64,000 nt of DNA from Osmia lignaria lignaria (GCF_051020975.1 NC_135044.1:808501-872500), one strand, 5' to 3'; positions 1 to 13,158 are shown, counted from the first letter of the stretch. Numbers and translations are program-made. Notes: generated by a model from the letters alone, not told the origin.

Positions 1-2240
1 CGTGACTACGGCTCACCCTCCGCTAGTTAATTCATTCGCGGCACGTTTGAATTGAGGACGTAACAACCTGTGCACAAGCACCGCCGACAGAAGTGTGAAC
101 AAGAGAGGGAAAGTAGCACCGTTAACGTTCTCCTCTTTCCAGCCTGCCTTTCAAAACACTGCGATCCATTTAACATTAAATACTTTTTCCACGATTAACC
201 TAAACTCGTAAACTTGTTACGGTAACTATGAAACATGGTGAAGTTAACGTTAGTATGAAATATGTGTCGCTAATGTTAGATGTTCCGAAAGGTTTCCCAC
301 AATTTCGATTAGCGAAAGCTTTTGTTCGACGCTCGAAGCGTCTAGCAGTCTAGTTGTTAATCATCGTGTGTATCAGCGACCGTTGAAACCGCTGGAACGG
401 CTGACTCCGTGAATCGCGATACAGATTCGCTAGGTAAATCATGTCACGCTATTGCAGTGGTTCATCGAAAATTTAACGGGTTAATACACTGCGACTAGAA
501 TGTTACCTCTTTTTTTCCCCTTGCCTGTTAAACATTTATCGAAACAGAGACGTGTACCGTGCGCGTCTCCTCCAAGGATCAATCATTAATTTTCTAATGT
601 TTCAAACGAGTCTTTTCTATAATTAATATCGACGTTGGAAACCTAGTATCAAAGTACCTATTAAACACTATAGATTCGTTCAGGTTACTCGTCATCGTTG
701 CTTTCTCCCTAATCGTAAGACGAGGATATCGACAGATGAGTAGTTCATGGTGTACTCGAGTTTCCAGCCACTTCGTGGAGTTTCGAAAGTCCCTAGGATA
801 GGTCGAGGAAGTTGGAAGGATGCTTGGAAAGCTGGAGAGAGTGTAGGAAAGTTTCGAGAAGATCGAAAACGTTGAAAGGCAAGTCTCGGGGAAACTGAAT
901 CCAGTATCAAGAAAGTCTGCAAGCTGAACAGGATGTTAAGCCTCGGACCTCCTGCATGAAATTTCAACGAGACGAGCGTTTAGAAGTTTGCTTTGATGCT
1001 TTTGAAGGAGCTACAGATTCGTATGCGTCGGTTTTGCAAACATTTTTTCAGAAAATTTCGAAAAAAGGAGGATTTATGATTAACAAGTCGACTATCTTGT
1101 CTTGGTAACTAGTCATCTGATCTCCTTAAAAAATTAAGGACTAATGCCAATTGTAATGCGGTATTTGGCTTTAACGCGATAGAAACAGAGGCAAAGGGAG
1201 TAAGTACTCGAAGGAGGACCATCGAAAGTAGGAATTTCACTCTCCTTTCGGAACCGAAACGGTTGACTAGAATCTATCACGGTCATCGGGAATAATCTCG
1301 TTATACGGGGTAACTTTTATCTCTGCACGCTTGCTGCGGTTACATAAAGTTATTAGTTTGACCTACTTCCGTGAGAGAAAGAGACAAGGGTATAGATAGT
1401 TGGTAGGAAGAGACAGAGGGATGAAGAGAGAGGCAGCGTGAAAGAACACGCACTAAAATGCCATGAATTCCCACAAAAGCGGTCTCGGAATCAATCTCTG
1501 TCTCTCTCTGTCTCCTCGTCCGAGCTGTTGAATCCACAGGGACTCGGCATTATATTCGTCCAATCATCGATTCATCGGAAAACGAAACCAATCAAGGTAC
1601 ATATATACCGTATAGTGTATAATGTATGTATATCAGTTGGACATCACTCACGTTGACTGCTGCTACGACGTATGATGTTCTCGAGGAATGTGTTTTGCGG
1701 GGCGACCAGGCCCCTGCGCCCCCCTGGCATCCTTTCTCCTTTGGATAATCCCGGATCCTGGTCGCTGCGGCTATCAGGACCTCGGCCAGCCTCTGGCTAC
1801 GACGATCTCTGGCTGTCTTTCTCGCCTCATTTCATGCAATCAGTCCGGCCGCATATCCTGTCGCCGTCGACGCTAGGCCTCTCTCGTCGCTTCTTCTTCT
1901 ATCCTCCTATCCTCCTATCCTCCTATCTCTTTGCACACGCGACACAGACGCGACTCCACTAACCGAACCCCATCGTCCGAAGGTAGTTCACCATCGTGGA
2001 TCGAGTCCGAATCACCTGTTTGACGCGGCCTGGAACCGGTCCAAACCAGCACGCCGCGCCGCACCGCGTCGCACAGAATACCTGTGTACTCTTGCTTCCA
2101 CTACGATCACCAAATTGTCCCAAACACGTTCCAGTAATCCTCGACGAGCTAGATTACACCGCGGCTGTTGCTTTTCACCTTGCCCTCGTCCTGCGAACCT
2201 TAATCTCGCTGACGAGGATAGAACGGCGTTCCCAACCAAC
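1..2240. other. Non-coding stretch, no gene recognised
   Basis: I see no convincing reading frame, splice pattern or element here. The first 1.6 kb is of mixed composition. From about 1680 the sequence becomes GC- and CpG-rich, rising into the patch at 2.0-3.1 kb. A short 8-bp tandem repeat (TATCCTCC, about 3.5 copies) lies at 1899-1926. Open frames up to 106 codons occur but have no period-3 structure or recognisable motif. Confidence 0.5.
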
Positions 2241-2242
2241 GT

Positions 2243-2296
2243 CCGCTTCTTTACGCTTCTTTATGCTTCTTTACGCTTCTTTACGCTTCTTTATGG
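2243..2296. repeat. 10-bp tandem repeat (TTACGCTTCT)n
   Basis: About five copies of a 10-bp unit, TTACGCTTCT with C/T variation at one CpG. It is an ordinary minisatellite beside a GC-rich region. No functional reading is offered. Confidence 0.85.
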
Positions 2297-2779
2297 TACA
2301 GAATGACTATGGCTAACGGTAACGCGATTTTCTCCTACGTGACAAACGTTGGACCCTTCCGGAACTCAGGATCCACCCGCGGCACACTTACGATGTCTCT
2401 GTCGTCACCTGAACGCGAACGAACCAACTCCTTCGACTGGGCTGCTAGCTTCGTAACTCGTCCTCCAACTTGCCACGTGTCCCAACTCCTTCGCCGACTC
2501 GGTTCGAAGCTGAGCAACTCTATGCTCAGAGTCCGTCGGGTCAAGGGTCGTCGGTGAAGAACGACGCCTCGACAAAGGGAACGGGGAGGACGGTGATCCG
2601 GATTTATCGAGGCACCGACCACGACGACGTCGATGGGCTCGCGGAAGTGTCCTCGGTTGGTGGACGCGCGATCGATGACCCATCTAACCGCAGTCCTTCC
2701 AGGTGATCGCGCGCGCTATCGTTGAGACCCGACGGCAAGTAATTAGACGACTGCGCGCTACCTGCCACGTCGTTCTCCA

Positions 2780-2834
2780 CATCCTCGGCGTCCTCCTCGG
2801 CGTCGGTGCAGCTGGTGCCCGCGGAGGAGGACAT
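2780..2834 (-). CDS. Possible first coding exon, acidic N-terminus
   Basis: On the minus strand an ATG at 2834 opens a frame starting MSSSAGTSCTDAEEDAEDVEND, acidic and serine-rich, as is common at the N-termini of insect nuclear proteins. A weak splice donor (GCAG|GTAGCG) follows near 2780. A plausible 3' splice acceptor (TTCTGTTTCAG) lies upstream near 3082, so this could be an internal exon carrying the start codon. The frame stays open to 2604, but GC-rich sequence is stop-poor, so openness alone proves little. No domain is recognised and no downstream exon was found. Confidence 0.25.
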
Positions 2835-3099
2835 CCCTTAGACAGGGGAACGCAGCCGTAGAGTAAGCCTCGATCACATCCTCGTCGCTGAACCGCGGGC
2901 CCCTGTCGTCGTTGTCGTTGTCGTTGATGTTGCCGACACGTCAAACGTGACCCGATCACAGACCAGAATCGACGATACTTATTCAACGTCGACACGCTTT
3001 CATTTGCTCCTCCCGAATCTCTTGCGAAGACCCTGCAGCAATTTCTTCGCTGCTGCTCGACGAACAATTGCTGAAACAGAAGGAAACGATAATTCAGCA

Positions 3100-4690
3100 T
3101 TTGTATCGTCGCGGTCGGTGTAGTTATTTTATTTTATAACGTCATCAGTCGAAACCTTTCGACGCGAATACGATGGAGCTAGAAACAGTGGTACAGGTTT
3201 CAATCGTTTTTCCAACCGAATGGGACATTCATAGGGTTGTGACGGACAACTAGCAGCCAAGAGTACAGATAAAACTGAGTTTCCATGCTGCGAGAAATGA
3301 ATCGTGCCAAGTTATCTTTATGGTTCCGTGGAGTCGTCTTTATGCGGAACAAGATCGGAGTACTGACATAATAATGTTTTTCAAGAACTCATTAATCTCC
3401 CACCCAAAGCACCGTAATTAAAATCCTATATTTCGAACAAGTTTAATCTAACCTGAATACAGTCTTCACAATCGTTGATCTTTCAAATATTTTTCATTTA
3501 AACTTTAAACAGCAAACAGTAATGGCGTCGCAAATTTCATCGAGGTTCACGATGACGTAACGTTTGTTTCTCGGTTATTCTCGAGATTAAAGAGTCGTTC
3601 GAGTGCGAGTACTCGAATCGATCCGATCCCCCTACCCCCACCCCTTGAAATACCGAGGATCGCGAAGCTAGAATTTCCAGGCTAAAATTAAATCGGCCGA
3701 ATTGATGAAAATTACCGCGATACCTTCGAGTTATCGAATCCGCAATGGGCCGGCCTCCTGGTGCAGTCATTGTTAACGCTAATTACTCGAGATCGTCTCG
3801 ATTCGAAAACCGCTTGTTCACCGTCCTTTTCGCAACCTGTTCGTGCGATACCTCAGCCGCCCAGTTCGATAGAATCGATTCACCGTAACCGTCCATTGAT
3901 TATCGATTACGTATCGATAACTTACCAACCATTATCCTAGCATATTCAGTCCGCTTGATCTCATCGAACACGTTGTTAATTGTTCATCGCGTGTGCAAAC
4001 GTTGGATGAATGAAGATTATTTAATAATTGAGCGAGTGTTGTGTTATTTTAATCTAAATCGAGAAGGCTCGAAGTTATGAAACAATCGACGATCGATGAC
4101 ACTTCAGCCGACTAATTAGGTAAGTGCATTAATTCGTGTTATAGCAGTAGAGGTTATATAGAGAAAATTTTGGTTTAAATTATCGATGCTTCTTTTTACG
4201 TGAAATTACGCGCTACGTCTTATCCTTCGGTCTCGAAGATTAATCGTTCGAAAAGTCGACGCTGTCTCGAACGAAAAGAAACTTCTTCTTTCAATATTTT
4301 TCAAACGATTCCTCGATACATGTAGCGAGCTTAGCGGATTCTCCGAGAAAATCCTTCAATCCCTGTTTTGGGGATGGGGGTTCAAGCAAAATTCCGCTCG
4401 GTCCATTCGACGGGAAGATTACTTTTCCTCTCCGTTATGTATACTCGTTTCGTAACGTCATCGTCGCTCGTTCTTCCAATACGCTTTATTTCTCCTAGAA
4501 CGTAGTGGTATTATTTTCGACATCGACAAGATATTCCTTGTTTCGTTTCGCATCGTTTCAAAAATTCTTCCCAGTGCTGAATTCTCCGATGAAAAATGCA
4601 TCTTTTTCTTCTCAGAGTTACAGTTTAGGTTAGGTTTTGACGCTTTGACGGTCGATGTCACGTGGTGTTGTAACCAGGATATATGTGTAT
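3100..4690. other. Non-coding stretch
   Basis: AT-leaning sequence with several short in-phase-free frames only. I see no promoter, RNA gene or repeat that I can support, apart from two TTAGG-like repeats on the plus strand near 4625, discussed under rejected items. Confidence 0.5.
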
Positions 4691-4695
4691 ATAGG

Positions 4696-4815
4696 ATCAT
4701 AGTGTCCGTTCGTTTATCATAATCATCTGATAAAAGCTTTAAAATATTCAATAATTTAGAATTTGAATAATTTATTTGAAATGACAAAATACACTAGACG
4801 AACGGACACTATGAT
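4696..4815. mobile_element. 120-bp inverted-repeat MITE-like element
   Basis: The two ends are a 21-bp inverted repeat beginning ATCATAGTGTCCGTTCGT, with one mismatch in 21 positions. The 78-bp interior is very AT-rich and has no coding capacity. Size and structure fit a short non-autonomous DNA transposon, with termini loosely resembling the GTGTCC ends seen in mariner-type elements. I could not define a target-site duplication, so the exact ends and family remain open. Confidence 0.6.
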
Positions 4816-7320
4816 TGATATTGTATGTAAATCGATGAATAGTTTTAGGTGGGAAAACGAATATAAAATTGAAAGACAGGCAGAATTTCTATCGATCCGG
4901 AGTTAGAGAACGAATTACTTCAATCCGATAAATTCCAACCGCAAATCCTAATAAGAGTAATCGTTTGCTCGATCAACGGTAAACCACGTGACTACAGAGA
5001 AAAGTCCCTAGCGATATTCGAATATATCAGCGAAATACAAATCCATTGAAACTTAGCAGAGAGGTACTTGTCAGATAAACAGAGAGCTAATTAACTACGT
5101 AAAATTTCACTTTTTTTTACAAACACTGCTTTCGACTGTTCGCTTTGAATAACTCCACTAGAAAGGAACGCTTAAACGTTTCACGAATTACTACTCGTTG
5201 CAACATTAACTCAGCCAGCATTTTCCTTGACCACTTGGCATTTTTGCACCCAAATAGCAAAGGACGTGATTTGAATGGCGGAGCCGGGTGAATTCTGACC
5301 CATACCTACGAAACTTTATAGTATAACGGTGCTGCGATTAAAATGAAGATCTCACCCCCAAGACGCTTTGCACCCTCTATTATTTGGTGGCTGGTATAGG
5401 ACAAAGGAGGGAAAATTGCTGTTCGTCGTAGAAAAAGCAATGAAACCCTAGGGTTTTCTCGCGAATACGTAACTGTTCCCTAGGGTTCTGTTCAAAGGAG
5501 AATCGAAGACACGATGTTAAAGGAACAAGCTCCTTTTATAGCCCTCGAACTAACCCTAAGAGAGATAAAGAAATTCTGCTTGTCCCACGGTTGAAATTAT
5601 TCTAACGTTAATATAGCGGTTTTGTCCCTTACTGTTCTTACGCTTGTAAGGCAGCACGCGAGCGATAATATTAGAAATAACGAAACGAAATCGGGCTAGG
5701 TCCGATTCACAGGAATACTAATAGCTAATAGTTCGAAGGTCGGTCGAAAGTGGAAAAGTAGTTCGCTCGATCGATGCCAACTGTTCTCACGTCGAAAGGT
5801 AAAGTACGAATGATGAAAGGTACGGTTGAATGCCACGCATCGTTTGTCATTCGTTCGAAACCGAATAAACACGCTTCTCTCGGCCCCTCGTACCCGATAC
5901 GTTGTGGGATTAGAGCTCGAAAACTTGAATAAGAAGTACCCCAGTAGGTATACATAAACGAAGAAACAAAGTCGCAGAGCCCTTGAAATCCGACAGAACC
6001 AATTGCCTCGATACTCGAGGAACACGAGGACGGACCAGGAGAAGACAACGATTTTCCATTTTCCGATCGTTGTTTCCTTTGCGCGTCGTCGCTCGACACG
6101 AGGGCAAACTGGAGGCTGCGACTTCCGGAAGATCAACTTGTCTGACGGATAAAAGAAGAGAGAGAAGAAGAGGGTTGGAAGCTTAGAAGAAGGGCGGATG
6201 GGTGGACGGGAGGAAGGAAGGAAGGAAAGAGGGCAAAGACCGTGTCGGTGGAAAGAGGTCACCCGGATTTCGAGCGGTCTACTACTCACCAGAAAGCAAG
6301 TCGTATCTCAAGGTAGCCCATCATTTTTCGTGGGAGGAGTTTTTGGCACGGATGCCATCGTTTTTTTCCCTCGTTCTTCGGTTGATCGATCGACACCAAG
6401 ACTATGCATTCAACCGACCAAGAAGAAACCTAGACTACCAGGCACTACCATACTCGATTTCATTCGCTTTTACCCCGTTCCTCCCAAAGCTTTTACAACT
6501 TTTCAAACGCCTTTCGACTCGTCTTGCGAAATCTCATCGATGATTATTACCTTGCCGGGCTAAAAGCTTGTTAACACACTTCTCCATTACTTTACCAAAT
6601 GATAAGGCTACATTTGAAAAGCTGTAAATCGATTCCATGACGTTAACTTGCTTGAATAGTTGTTTACGATCTCTGTTCGGGGATAGAAGCGTAAGTTTTC
6701 TGGAGAATGCGTCGAACAACGTTTCACTGGTTCGCTTTGAAGGCGGAGCGTATCGATCGATGAACCTTCAACGTTCCTCAAAGGTAGGCTACCTTTTCGG
6801 TTTCACCTTGCACCTACGGCGAACGAAGATAAAGGGCAACAGAGATTGATGAGTGGATAGATGTGTAGAATAGATGCACTAGAGGGAGAAAGGAAGAGAG
6901 AGATATATCGAAGAAAGAAGGGAATAGTTGAGAAGAGGAAGCGATCGAAATATAGCGAATCATAAAAGGCCATAGGGGAAGATGACGAAAGAGAGTAGAT
7001 AATACCTTATAAAAGTTTAATTTTACCAAGCGACAAGGTTACTCGAACTCGAGTGATGCCTTACAGGAAGATTCCAAAAGGACTATTACGAAGATAAACA
7101 TACATTTAAGGACTCGTAGTTCCTTCTACTGAATTTGTGACACAAAATGACGTCACTTGTCCTGCTTTCGCGATCAATGCTACAGGAATGCGCTGGTAAA
7201 TGCCACTTCGGCAATGCGAACCATCGGTTCTACAGGCAGTTTCAAACAAAAAAGTCAAGAATCCTTTAGCTACAGGAGGAAGATTCGAGGAAGAAAAATC
7301 GAAGATTAAGGTGGCGAAAT
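4816..7320. other. Non-coding stretch
   Basis: No supported gene. Overlapping minus-strand open frames at 5696-6289 (up to 197 codons in three phases) look like stop-poor sequence rather than a gene. A purine-rich stretch occurs at 6118-6250. A full CRE palindrome is listed separately at 7148. Confidence 0.45.
7148..7155. promoter_or_regulatory. CRE palindrome TGACGTCA
   Basis: A perfect 8-bp cAMP-response element. Isolated sites of this length occur by chance, though a self-complementary CpG-containing octamer is less common than average. There is no adjacent core promoter that I can identify. Confidence 0.35.
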
Positions 7321-7324
7321 AAAG

Positions 7325-7507
7325 ATGGACCAGGAAGTAACGGTTTCCGATTTCCCATGGGAGATCAAGAGAATTCATAACGCAATCTATGTGGAAGCAG
7401 AGAAACGTCACTATGAATTCGATGACGTTACGATCGGGCTTTCGTCCTTATTGTTAATCGATGAAGAATCTAAAAAAGTTAGAAAACGCAGAGAATATTT
7501 TATATGA
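7325..7507 (+). CDS. Possible 60-aa small protein, unknown
   Basis: An ATG with a purine at -3 (AAAG before ATGG) opens 60 codons encoding a charged, balanced-composition peptide (MDQEVTVSDFPWEIKRIHNA...RKRREYFI). It has no membrane segment, signal peptide or motif I recognise. The composition is more protein-like than most frames here, with aromatic residues and alternating acidic and basic groups, and the tail is strongly basic. No poly(A) signal follows closely. It may equally be a relic exon or chance. Confidence 0.2.
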   Translation: MDQEVTVSDFPWEIKRIHNAIYVEAEKRHYEFDDVTIGLSSLLLIDEESKKVRKRREYFI

Positions 7508-8139
7508 CGAGGATTTAATCATTTCGTAGATCGCCTTAATATTTGTCCCTGGTCTGGATCAGTGACACCAAATAAAACGAACCTTTCTCTTCACTTTCGA
7601 AAATTCTAATTAACTTTGCAAATGTCGGTCCAACGTAATATTCAGACATGCATAACTTGTTATAGTTACTTTCTAAATAGGCTGTACTTAAAGGCAATCC
7701 AAGATTTCTTTATACCTCTCGTTACCGCTTTACGTAACTGAACGACACATGTCGTGCGCCTGTAAGAACCCGGTAAATCGTATTCGTCCCGCTACGTGGC
7801 ATAATCCTATACATACACCGTAATCGTAGTGTAACGAATATGTTCCGAACAATTGGTATAGCATTCATCAAGAGGAAAACAAGGAAAAGCAGGTGTCCAA
7901 TGTACAACGGTGAATCAAAGAGAATAAATTCAAGATAAAAAGAAAGTGGTTCCCTATCGAAGAGGGATGTAGAGAAACGTAGAGAGAAGGGTTGCTATAC
8001 AGTGTCTGGGTTTGCAAACGGGACAGGACTATTTAAAACTGGCAGACACCCAAAACTGACATCACTCACGAAAAAACTAGCATAATCATACTACACTTTG
8101 TCGAGATCGTCGACGAGAATTATCTACTACCGTTCTTAA
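7508..8139. other. Non-coding stretch
   Basis: Mixed composition and no supported feature before the TTAA-flanked element at 8140. Confidence 0.5.
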
Positions 8140-8355
8140 CCCTTTAACTGCGGGTGTGGTTTATAAACCACATAGTAAAATTATAACCAGCATGTTAATT
8201 TTTGCTAATGTCAAATAGCGGCTATGGCTTATATATCACTAAAATAAAAATAAAATAAATAGAATAAAAAAATCTTTTAAAATAGAATATCACTTCAGTA
8301 ATATAATTTAAAATTAGAGCGATCGGCTGTGCTAAAAGCACTCGCAGTTAAAGGG
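8140..8355. mobile_element. piggyBac-type MITE, 216 bp, TTAA target duplication
   Basis: The element begins CCCTTTAACTGCGGGTG and ends CACTCGCAGTTAAAGGG, forming imperfect terminal inverted repeats of about 17 bp. TTAA lies directly on both sides (8136-8139 and 8356-8359). TTAA duplication with CCC...GGG ends is the signature of piggyBac-superfamily insertions. The interior is A/T-rich and non-coding, so this is a non-autonomous copy. A partial relative of the left end may exist near 25922. Confidence 0.85.
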
Positions 8356-9417
8356 TTAAATTTCTCTTTTCGTACCGTCGCAGGGTACAGGATAAATTAA
8401 GTCCAAATACATTTTCTCGCCATACGACGATTTCGAAAAGACATCGTTAAAGGGGGTAGAAAACACCATGCGAATTAACAGCATGCTCGACCGTGAACTC
8501 GTTTAAGAAATGTGGCAAAGTTCGAAACAGATATATTCTTTGTTTTCGCACGAGTAGTAAATCGTATTGACCTCGATCCTATCGCGTAAGCTTTCCTCGA
8601 TTATCTTAACTGAGAAACCCTAATAAATCTAACCTATTTCTTTTTTCTTTCTGAAAATCCGTGCGATTCGCGCACGACAACCCGTTCGAGTGACAACGAC
8701 GCGACCACTTTTCCTCCGAACCAAAGACAAAAGGAAACTGACGAATCTCTGGAAGTTGACGCGAAATTTCACGCTCCTCCTTGACCTCTCCTCTGCGACC
8801 CAAATATTTTCTCTTCCGATAGACTCGTTCTAGGCTTTCGCCCACAGCGATCGTCAAAGGAACCTTCAATTAATCGCGATTCACAGAAGAATCATGGGCG
8901 ACGTTCGTTCCTCTAATTCGACTCCTCCTCCACCTCCTCCTCTACCTCTTACTCCTCCTTTTTCTTGTCAAACGAACAAAGAAAAAAGAGAAACCTTGAT
9001 CATCGCACTCTTTGTTTTCATCGACGAAGACTCGAGCATCCCTTCGACCGGCTACCGCTTGTCGCGAACTCAAACCATGACTAACGCGACATCCACGGAT
9101 TCTCCCTGTCTCGTAGTGTTGGCTTGTATTTTCATGCCTTGACCTATACAATACACCATGCCGCGGGCTACAACGTATTCTCATAGGTCCCCCTAAAGCT
9201 TAGCATTAGGACTCGACGGATTGATCCACGCGCGTTCCACTTAACACACACGCTCCAGCTTCCATTCGTGGACTACCGAGAAATTTCCATCGTTTCTCCC
9301 CTGACCTTGCCCCATAAGACGCAAAACTTCTACACCAAGATCCCACTGTTCCATCGTCGCGATCCGTGGATAGAGCCATACGCGCCAGTCGGACCGGTCC
9401 ACTCCCTAACCAACCCA

Positions 9418-9443
9418 TCTTCTTCTTCTTCTTCTTCTTCTTC
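9418..9443. repeat. (TTC)n microsatellite
   Basis: Nearly nine uninterrupted copies of TTC/TCT. Confidence 0.95.
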
Positions 9444-10027
9444 CCTGTCGGTCGTTTGATCAGGCCGTTTTATCCGCGCGTGGCTCTGTCCAACGATCCA
9501 TCAGTGGACGAACAGGGATGAATCGAGAAGAGCGAACTGAATGGAAGGACAGTGTACGACAGAGAGGGATGGGAAGGAAAGAGGGAAAGGGTGAATCCAG
9601 TGGCGCACCACGCGACCGCAATGATCGTCCAACAACGGAATCACCGCTGGATCCTTCTGGAGGAGGACGATTGAAAAACTAGGTTGCCCGATCAGCGATG
9701 GGAGATTGTCGTACCGAATTATATGCCGACGGTGTCTGCTGGATTGTTCGACGTCGTTATCCGTGCCGTGGTAGCAGGGTGGTTCCGTCCATCGCGTTTC
9801 TGGATCGTATCGCCCCGAGGATCGATCGTGGTCGGGTGCACACGCGCTGACCGGTTGCGGTACGCGTTCAGAAAACGCGTCCCAGACACACGTTTCGTCT
9901 CTCGAGACACCCTCGAGCCAGGATAATCAACCCCGTTCCTCTATCCTAGCATCTTCTTCCAAGATCTGATCTCGACGAGTGCTCGTATGCACCGTTTTCC
10001 TATCCCTTCCTATGTTGTCCTTGCTTA

Positions 10028-10082
10028 GAAGAAAGAGAAGAGAAGAGAGGAGAGGAGAGGAGAGGAGAGCGCGCGCGCGCGC
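10028..10082. repeat. GA-rich and (GC)7 simple repeat
   Basis: A purine tract built from GAGAG and GGAGA units runs straight into a 14-bp alternating GC tract at 10069-10082. The alternating part could flip to Z-DNA and the purine part could form triplex; both are inferences from sequence type. Confidence 0.9.
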
Positions 10083-13081
10083 CTCTTTCACCGTAGTATT
10101 CTCGCGCAGATGGAGACCGAAATCCAGCCGTACGGCAGGCTGACCGAGTGGCGACTGAGACTCACCCTCTGTGGCGGCGCTGACTACCCCCGAACAACGT
10201 TCCACCTACCCTCTCGCCCTTCTCCTTTCACACCCTCCTACCCTCCATACACAACGCGCCACCCTCTTGCCCTACTCCTCTCTGCAACCCTCTCTCCTCT
10301 CCGAAGGAGCTTGCGTGACTCCGTCCCTACGTCTTTCCATTTCTTCGCATTTCCCTCTGTTCGTGGCTCAAACAGTCTCGACCAATTTTTTTTTTTTCTT
10401 TCTTTCTTTCTTCTCTATTTTCTTTACTTTTAACCCCTGATTTTCGATGCTCGATAAAGGTTCGGTTTTCAGAGGGAGAGTGTAATCTTTGACCATGTTT
10501 CCAGGATTATGCCCCTCGCGAAAGGTACAGGGTTCGAGGGTATTAATCCATTGGCCTGTCCGTTAGGGTGCGTATCAATCGACGGTTGATGTTGAACTTT
10601 ATAATGTTGAGGAGATTGAATTTTAGAAGGGATTCTCTAGGTGGGATTGCGATGGCGAGTGTTCAGTCGCGCGGACATCTGTTGCGATCGAACACTTTAT
10701 TCGATATAATGCCTAGTGCACACATTTCGATCTTAAGACAAAACGATTTTGTGAATATCCACTTGTGAATTCCAACGACTGGATGAGAAGTGTGTACCTT
10801 GTTTTATAGACCGTGTACAGTAGGGGGGGTTCGATGATCGCTTTTCCTCCGCCCTTGGACACGCGAACCCCACAATTTAAGGGGTCAAAATATAAATAAC
10901 TGTAGACCCTTTAGCACAATATAGCTTTATCCTATTCTTCCAATAAAGAGTTGTTACGAAATGTTCTAGCTCGTAGAACAGTAACTCTCGACGACAACGT
11001 AATCAAGCTCGTCCTCCCTTTTCCACGTGTAAAATAACGAACGACCCGTGACATTTTCTTGAACGAGACCTTCTTGATCATTGTGTCGCTATTTTTAACT
11101 GGTCCTTCGCGACTTCTGTCTTGTACCATCCTCAAAAACTCGATTCCTTCAAATTACCCAACTGACAAAAGAACCTTCTGCTGAGAAAGAAGCTACGTTA
11201 TCCTCGAATCAAAGTGTCTGGCTGAGTTTCGATGTTTCGGGACAGACACGCGCCGAGATAGGCGACAACAGGCTGGATTTGGCGAGCGAATTTCTCGAGT
11301 CGAAGGGGAGAAACAACAAAGTGCCAGGGGCGTCTCATTATCCACGAAACGTGTTTTCACCGCTTTAATGAACCACCCTTTAATTACTTCACCGACCATA
11401 TACACGGTTTGATGAAATTGCCGCTGAGAAGCTACTCTCCGTGAAACCTTCGCGAGACTGAAGAGGGTTAGATGATGTTCCGTTTCTTAAGTTGATTCGC
11501 TAAGCTCATCGACCAAGGCAAACGCGTTATTTTTTTCTCAACCATCGTACTTCAACCCTTTTCCTAGATATAAACTTCTTAGACCCTGAAAAGTTAACAG
11601 CCGAAAGACTTGGATTGAAGATTTCGAAAAGAAGAAAACGCTGTTGTTATATTTTCACAAAGCAATTCTAACTTTTAATCGTCCGTTGAATCTAGAAGAG
11701 CAACTAACAACCCATTAAACGAGATCAAGCCTCGATAGGGGTTCAAGATCAAAGGGTGGTCGAGACGATCGAGACGATCGGGACGTTCTTCAAGAAAGAT
11801 GACGAAGAAAGAACAGCTTGTAAAGAGGAGGAGAAGAAGTCGAGGGGGTTAGTTCGATCGAAGTTGTCGAAGGGAGGGCGCCACCTTGCCAACCACCCCA
11901 TTTTCCACTTATCACCCTATTCTTACCATACCTGTTTGTCATTTAACATCACCTGTTAACCGAATCATTTTTCAACCAAAAAATTACTCTTTCCCTTCGT
12001 ACGTCTGATGAAATATGATATTATTATTAATATTTTCCACCTATCGAATATTTGCAGTTTCATTTCGCAGAAGTATAAACGCGATTTAGCGTATAGAAGG
12101 TTGATAAAGTATTCCTGAAGCGTGTGTAAAGTTTTCCAACAATCTGTCAGAATCGCCAAGCAGAAAATGAAAAGTTTCGAAAGAGATCCTCCTATGTCCT
12201 AAGGGAGAGGAGGATGAGGAGAGAGAGAAAGAGATTCGTGGGTAGAAAAGTTTCAAGCTCGATCGAGCTTCGCGTAATTCCGTAGAAACGAGCGTGAAGA
12301 GAGGGAAATAGAGGGAGAGCAAGTGCATTTACAGCAAGTTCGCCGAGAAATCGTTAAGCGAATGCGTAATTTCGTTTGGTCCTGGCTAATGCGCGTCACA
12401 AGGGCCTTTCTGAACCGAAGCCGAATTCAATTACACCCCTGCCCTGGCTATAAGATAATTGAAGCTGTACCTACCTGCGCGCACCACCGCGCTCTCCCGC
12501 CTCGCCTTACACGTTTATTCTTATCATCCCGCCGTCTCCTGTTCTATCTCACCTTTCTCCTTCATACAACGCTCTAATTCTTTAACTTTCTTAATGAAAA
12601 GTAACCTTCGACTTTTTCTTTCGTCCTTCTACACTTCCAGTCCACGAGTCCTCTTTTAACTGTTCTTTCAAACTGTAATAGGCAACAGGGAATTGAATTG
12701 CTGTCGGTTCTACGTTAAATCAACTTAAATTAACTCGATTGGTTGAAGCTTAGGAAACTAGTTTGAAATTCAACTGCATAACGTTGTGCCGGTGGTTATA
12801 GTACTTGCCATTGCGTGGATCTTGCGGTGCCAACTTTCTCGCCAGTCCTATTCTGACTGAAGAACTGTCCATCCACGCGTGTATATCCTTTCGCCTAATC
12901 TCAAATATACTTGTGCCTAAGGTAATTGCAAAAGGGTTGGATTAGCTACTTTTACCAATGGAGTACAGTAGCTGCAGATCCCTTGATACCAGGCCAACTT
13001 TCAATGCCCTTAAATTACTGTGCGCGTTTAGTGGTGGGGGAGAAAGGAGGGTTTCGTATCCCCTTTAGTTCGGCCCGGGGA

Positions 13082-13095
13082 CCGCTAGGTGGCGG
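13082..13095 (+). promoter_or_regulatory. CTCF-like binding motif
   Basis: CCGCTAGGTGGCGG matches the CTCF core consensus CCASYAGRKGGCRS at 13 of 14 positions; the difference is G for A at position 3. CTCF and its core motif are conserved across bilaterians, including insects. The site lies in a locally GC-rich island about 65 bp upstream of the hammerhead motif. A single motif match is suggestive only. Confidence 0.4.
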
Positions 13096-13158
13096 CGAGA
13101 TGATCGGTGACAGTGTTCTCGCAAGCGGTCGGCCGGCATGCAGTCCAAATTGCAGTAT

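Larger units (their letters stand above)
8356..13081. other. Long non-coding stretch with microsatellites
   Basis: No gene supported over about 4.7 kb. It contains a TTC microsatellite (9418-9443), a GA/GC simple repeat (10028-10082) and a T/CTTT-rich tract (10386-10420). It also has CT-rich sequence at 10200-10300 that keeps some plus-strand frames open. Frames at 9684-9926 and 10110-10433 have no recognisable homology. It may be intron or upstream sequence. Confidence 0.45.

Noticed and set aside
4620..4640. TTAGGTTAGG (rc CCTAACCTAA), possible telomerase RNA template or telomeric repeat; similar CCTAACCTA at 31266 and 46743
   Set aside because: Only about two insect telomere units. A 10-mer is expected by chance roughly at this level in 64 kb, and no Pol III promoter, terminator or conserved RNA structure surrounds any of them.
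5696..6289. 197-codon minus-strand frame
   Set aside because: Three minus-strand phases and two plus-strand phases are open over the same interval, so it is stop-poor sequence rather than a gene.
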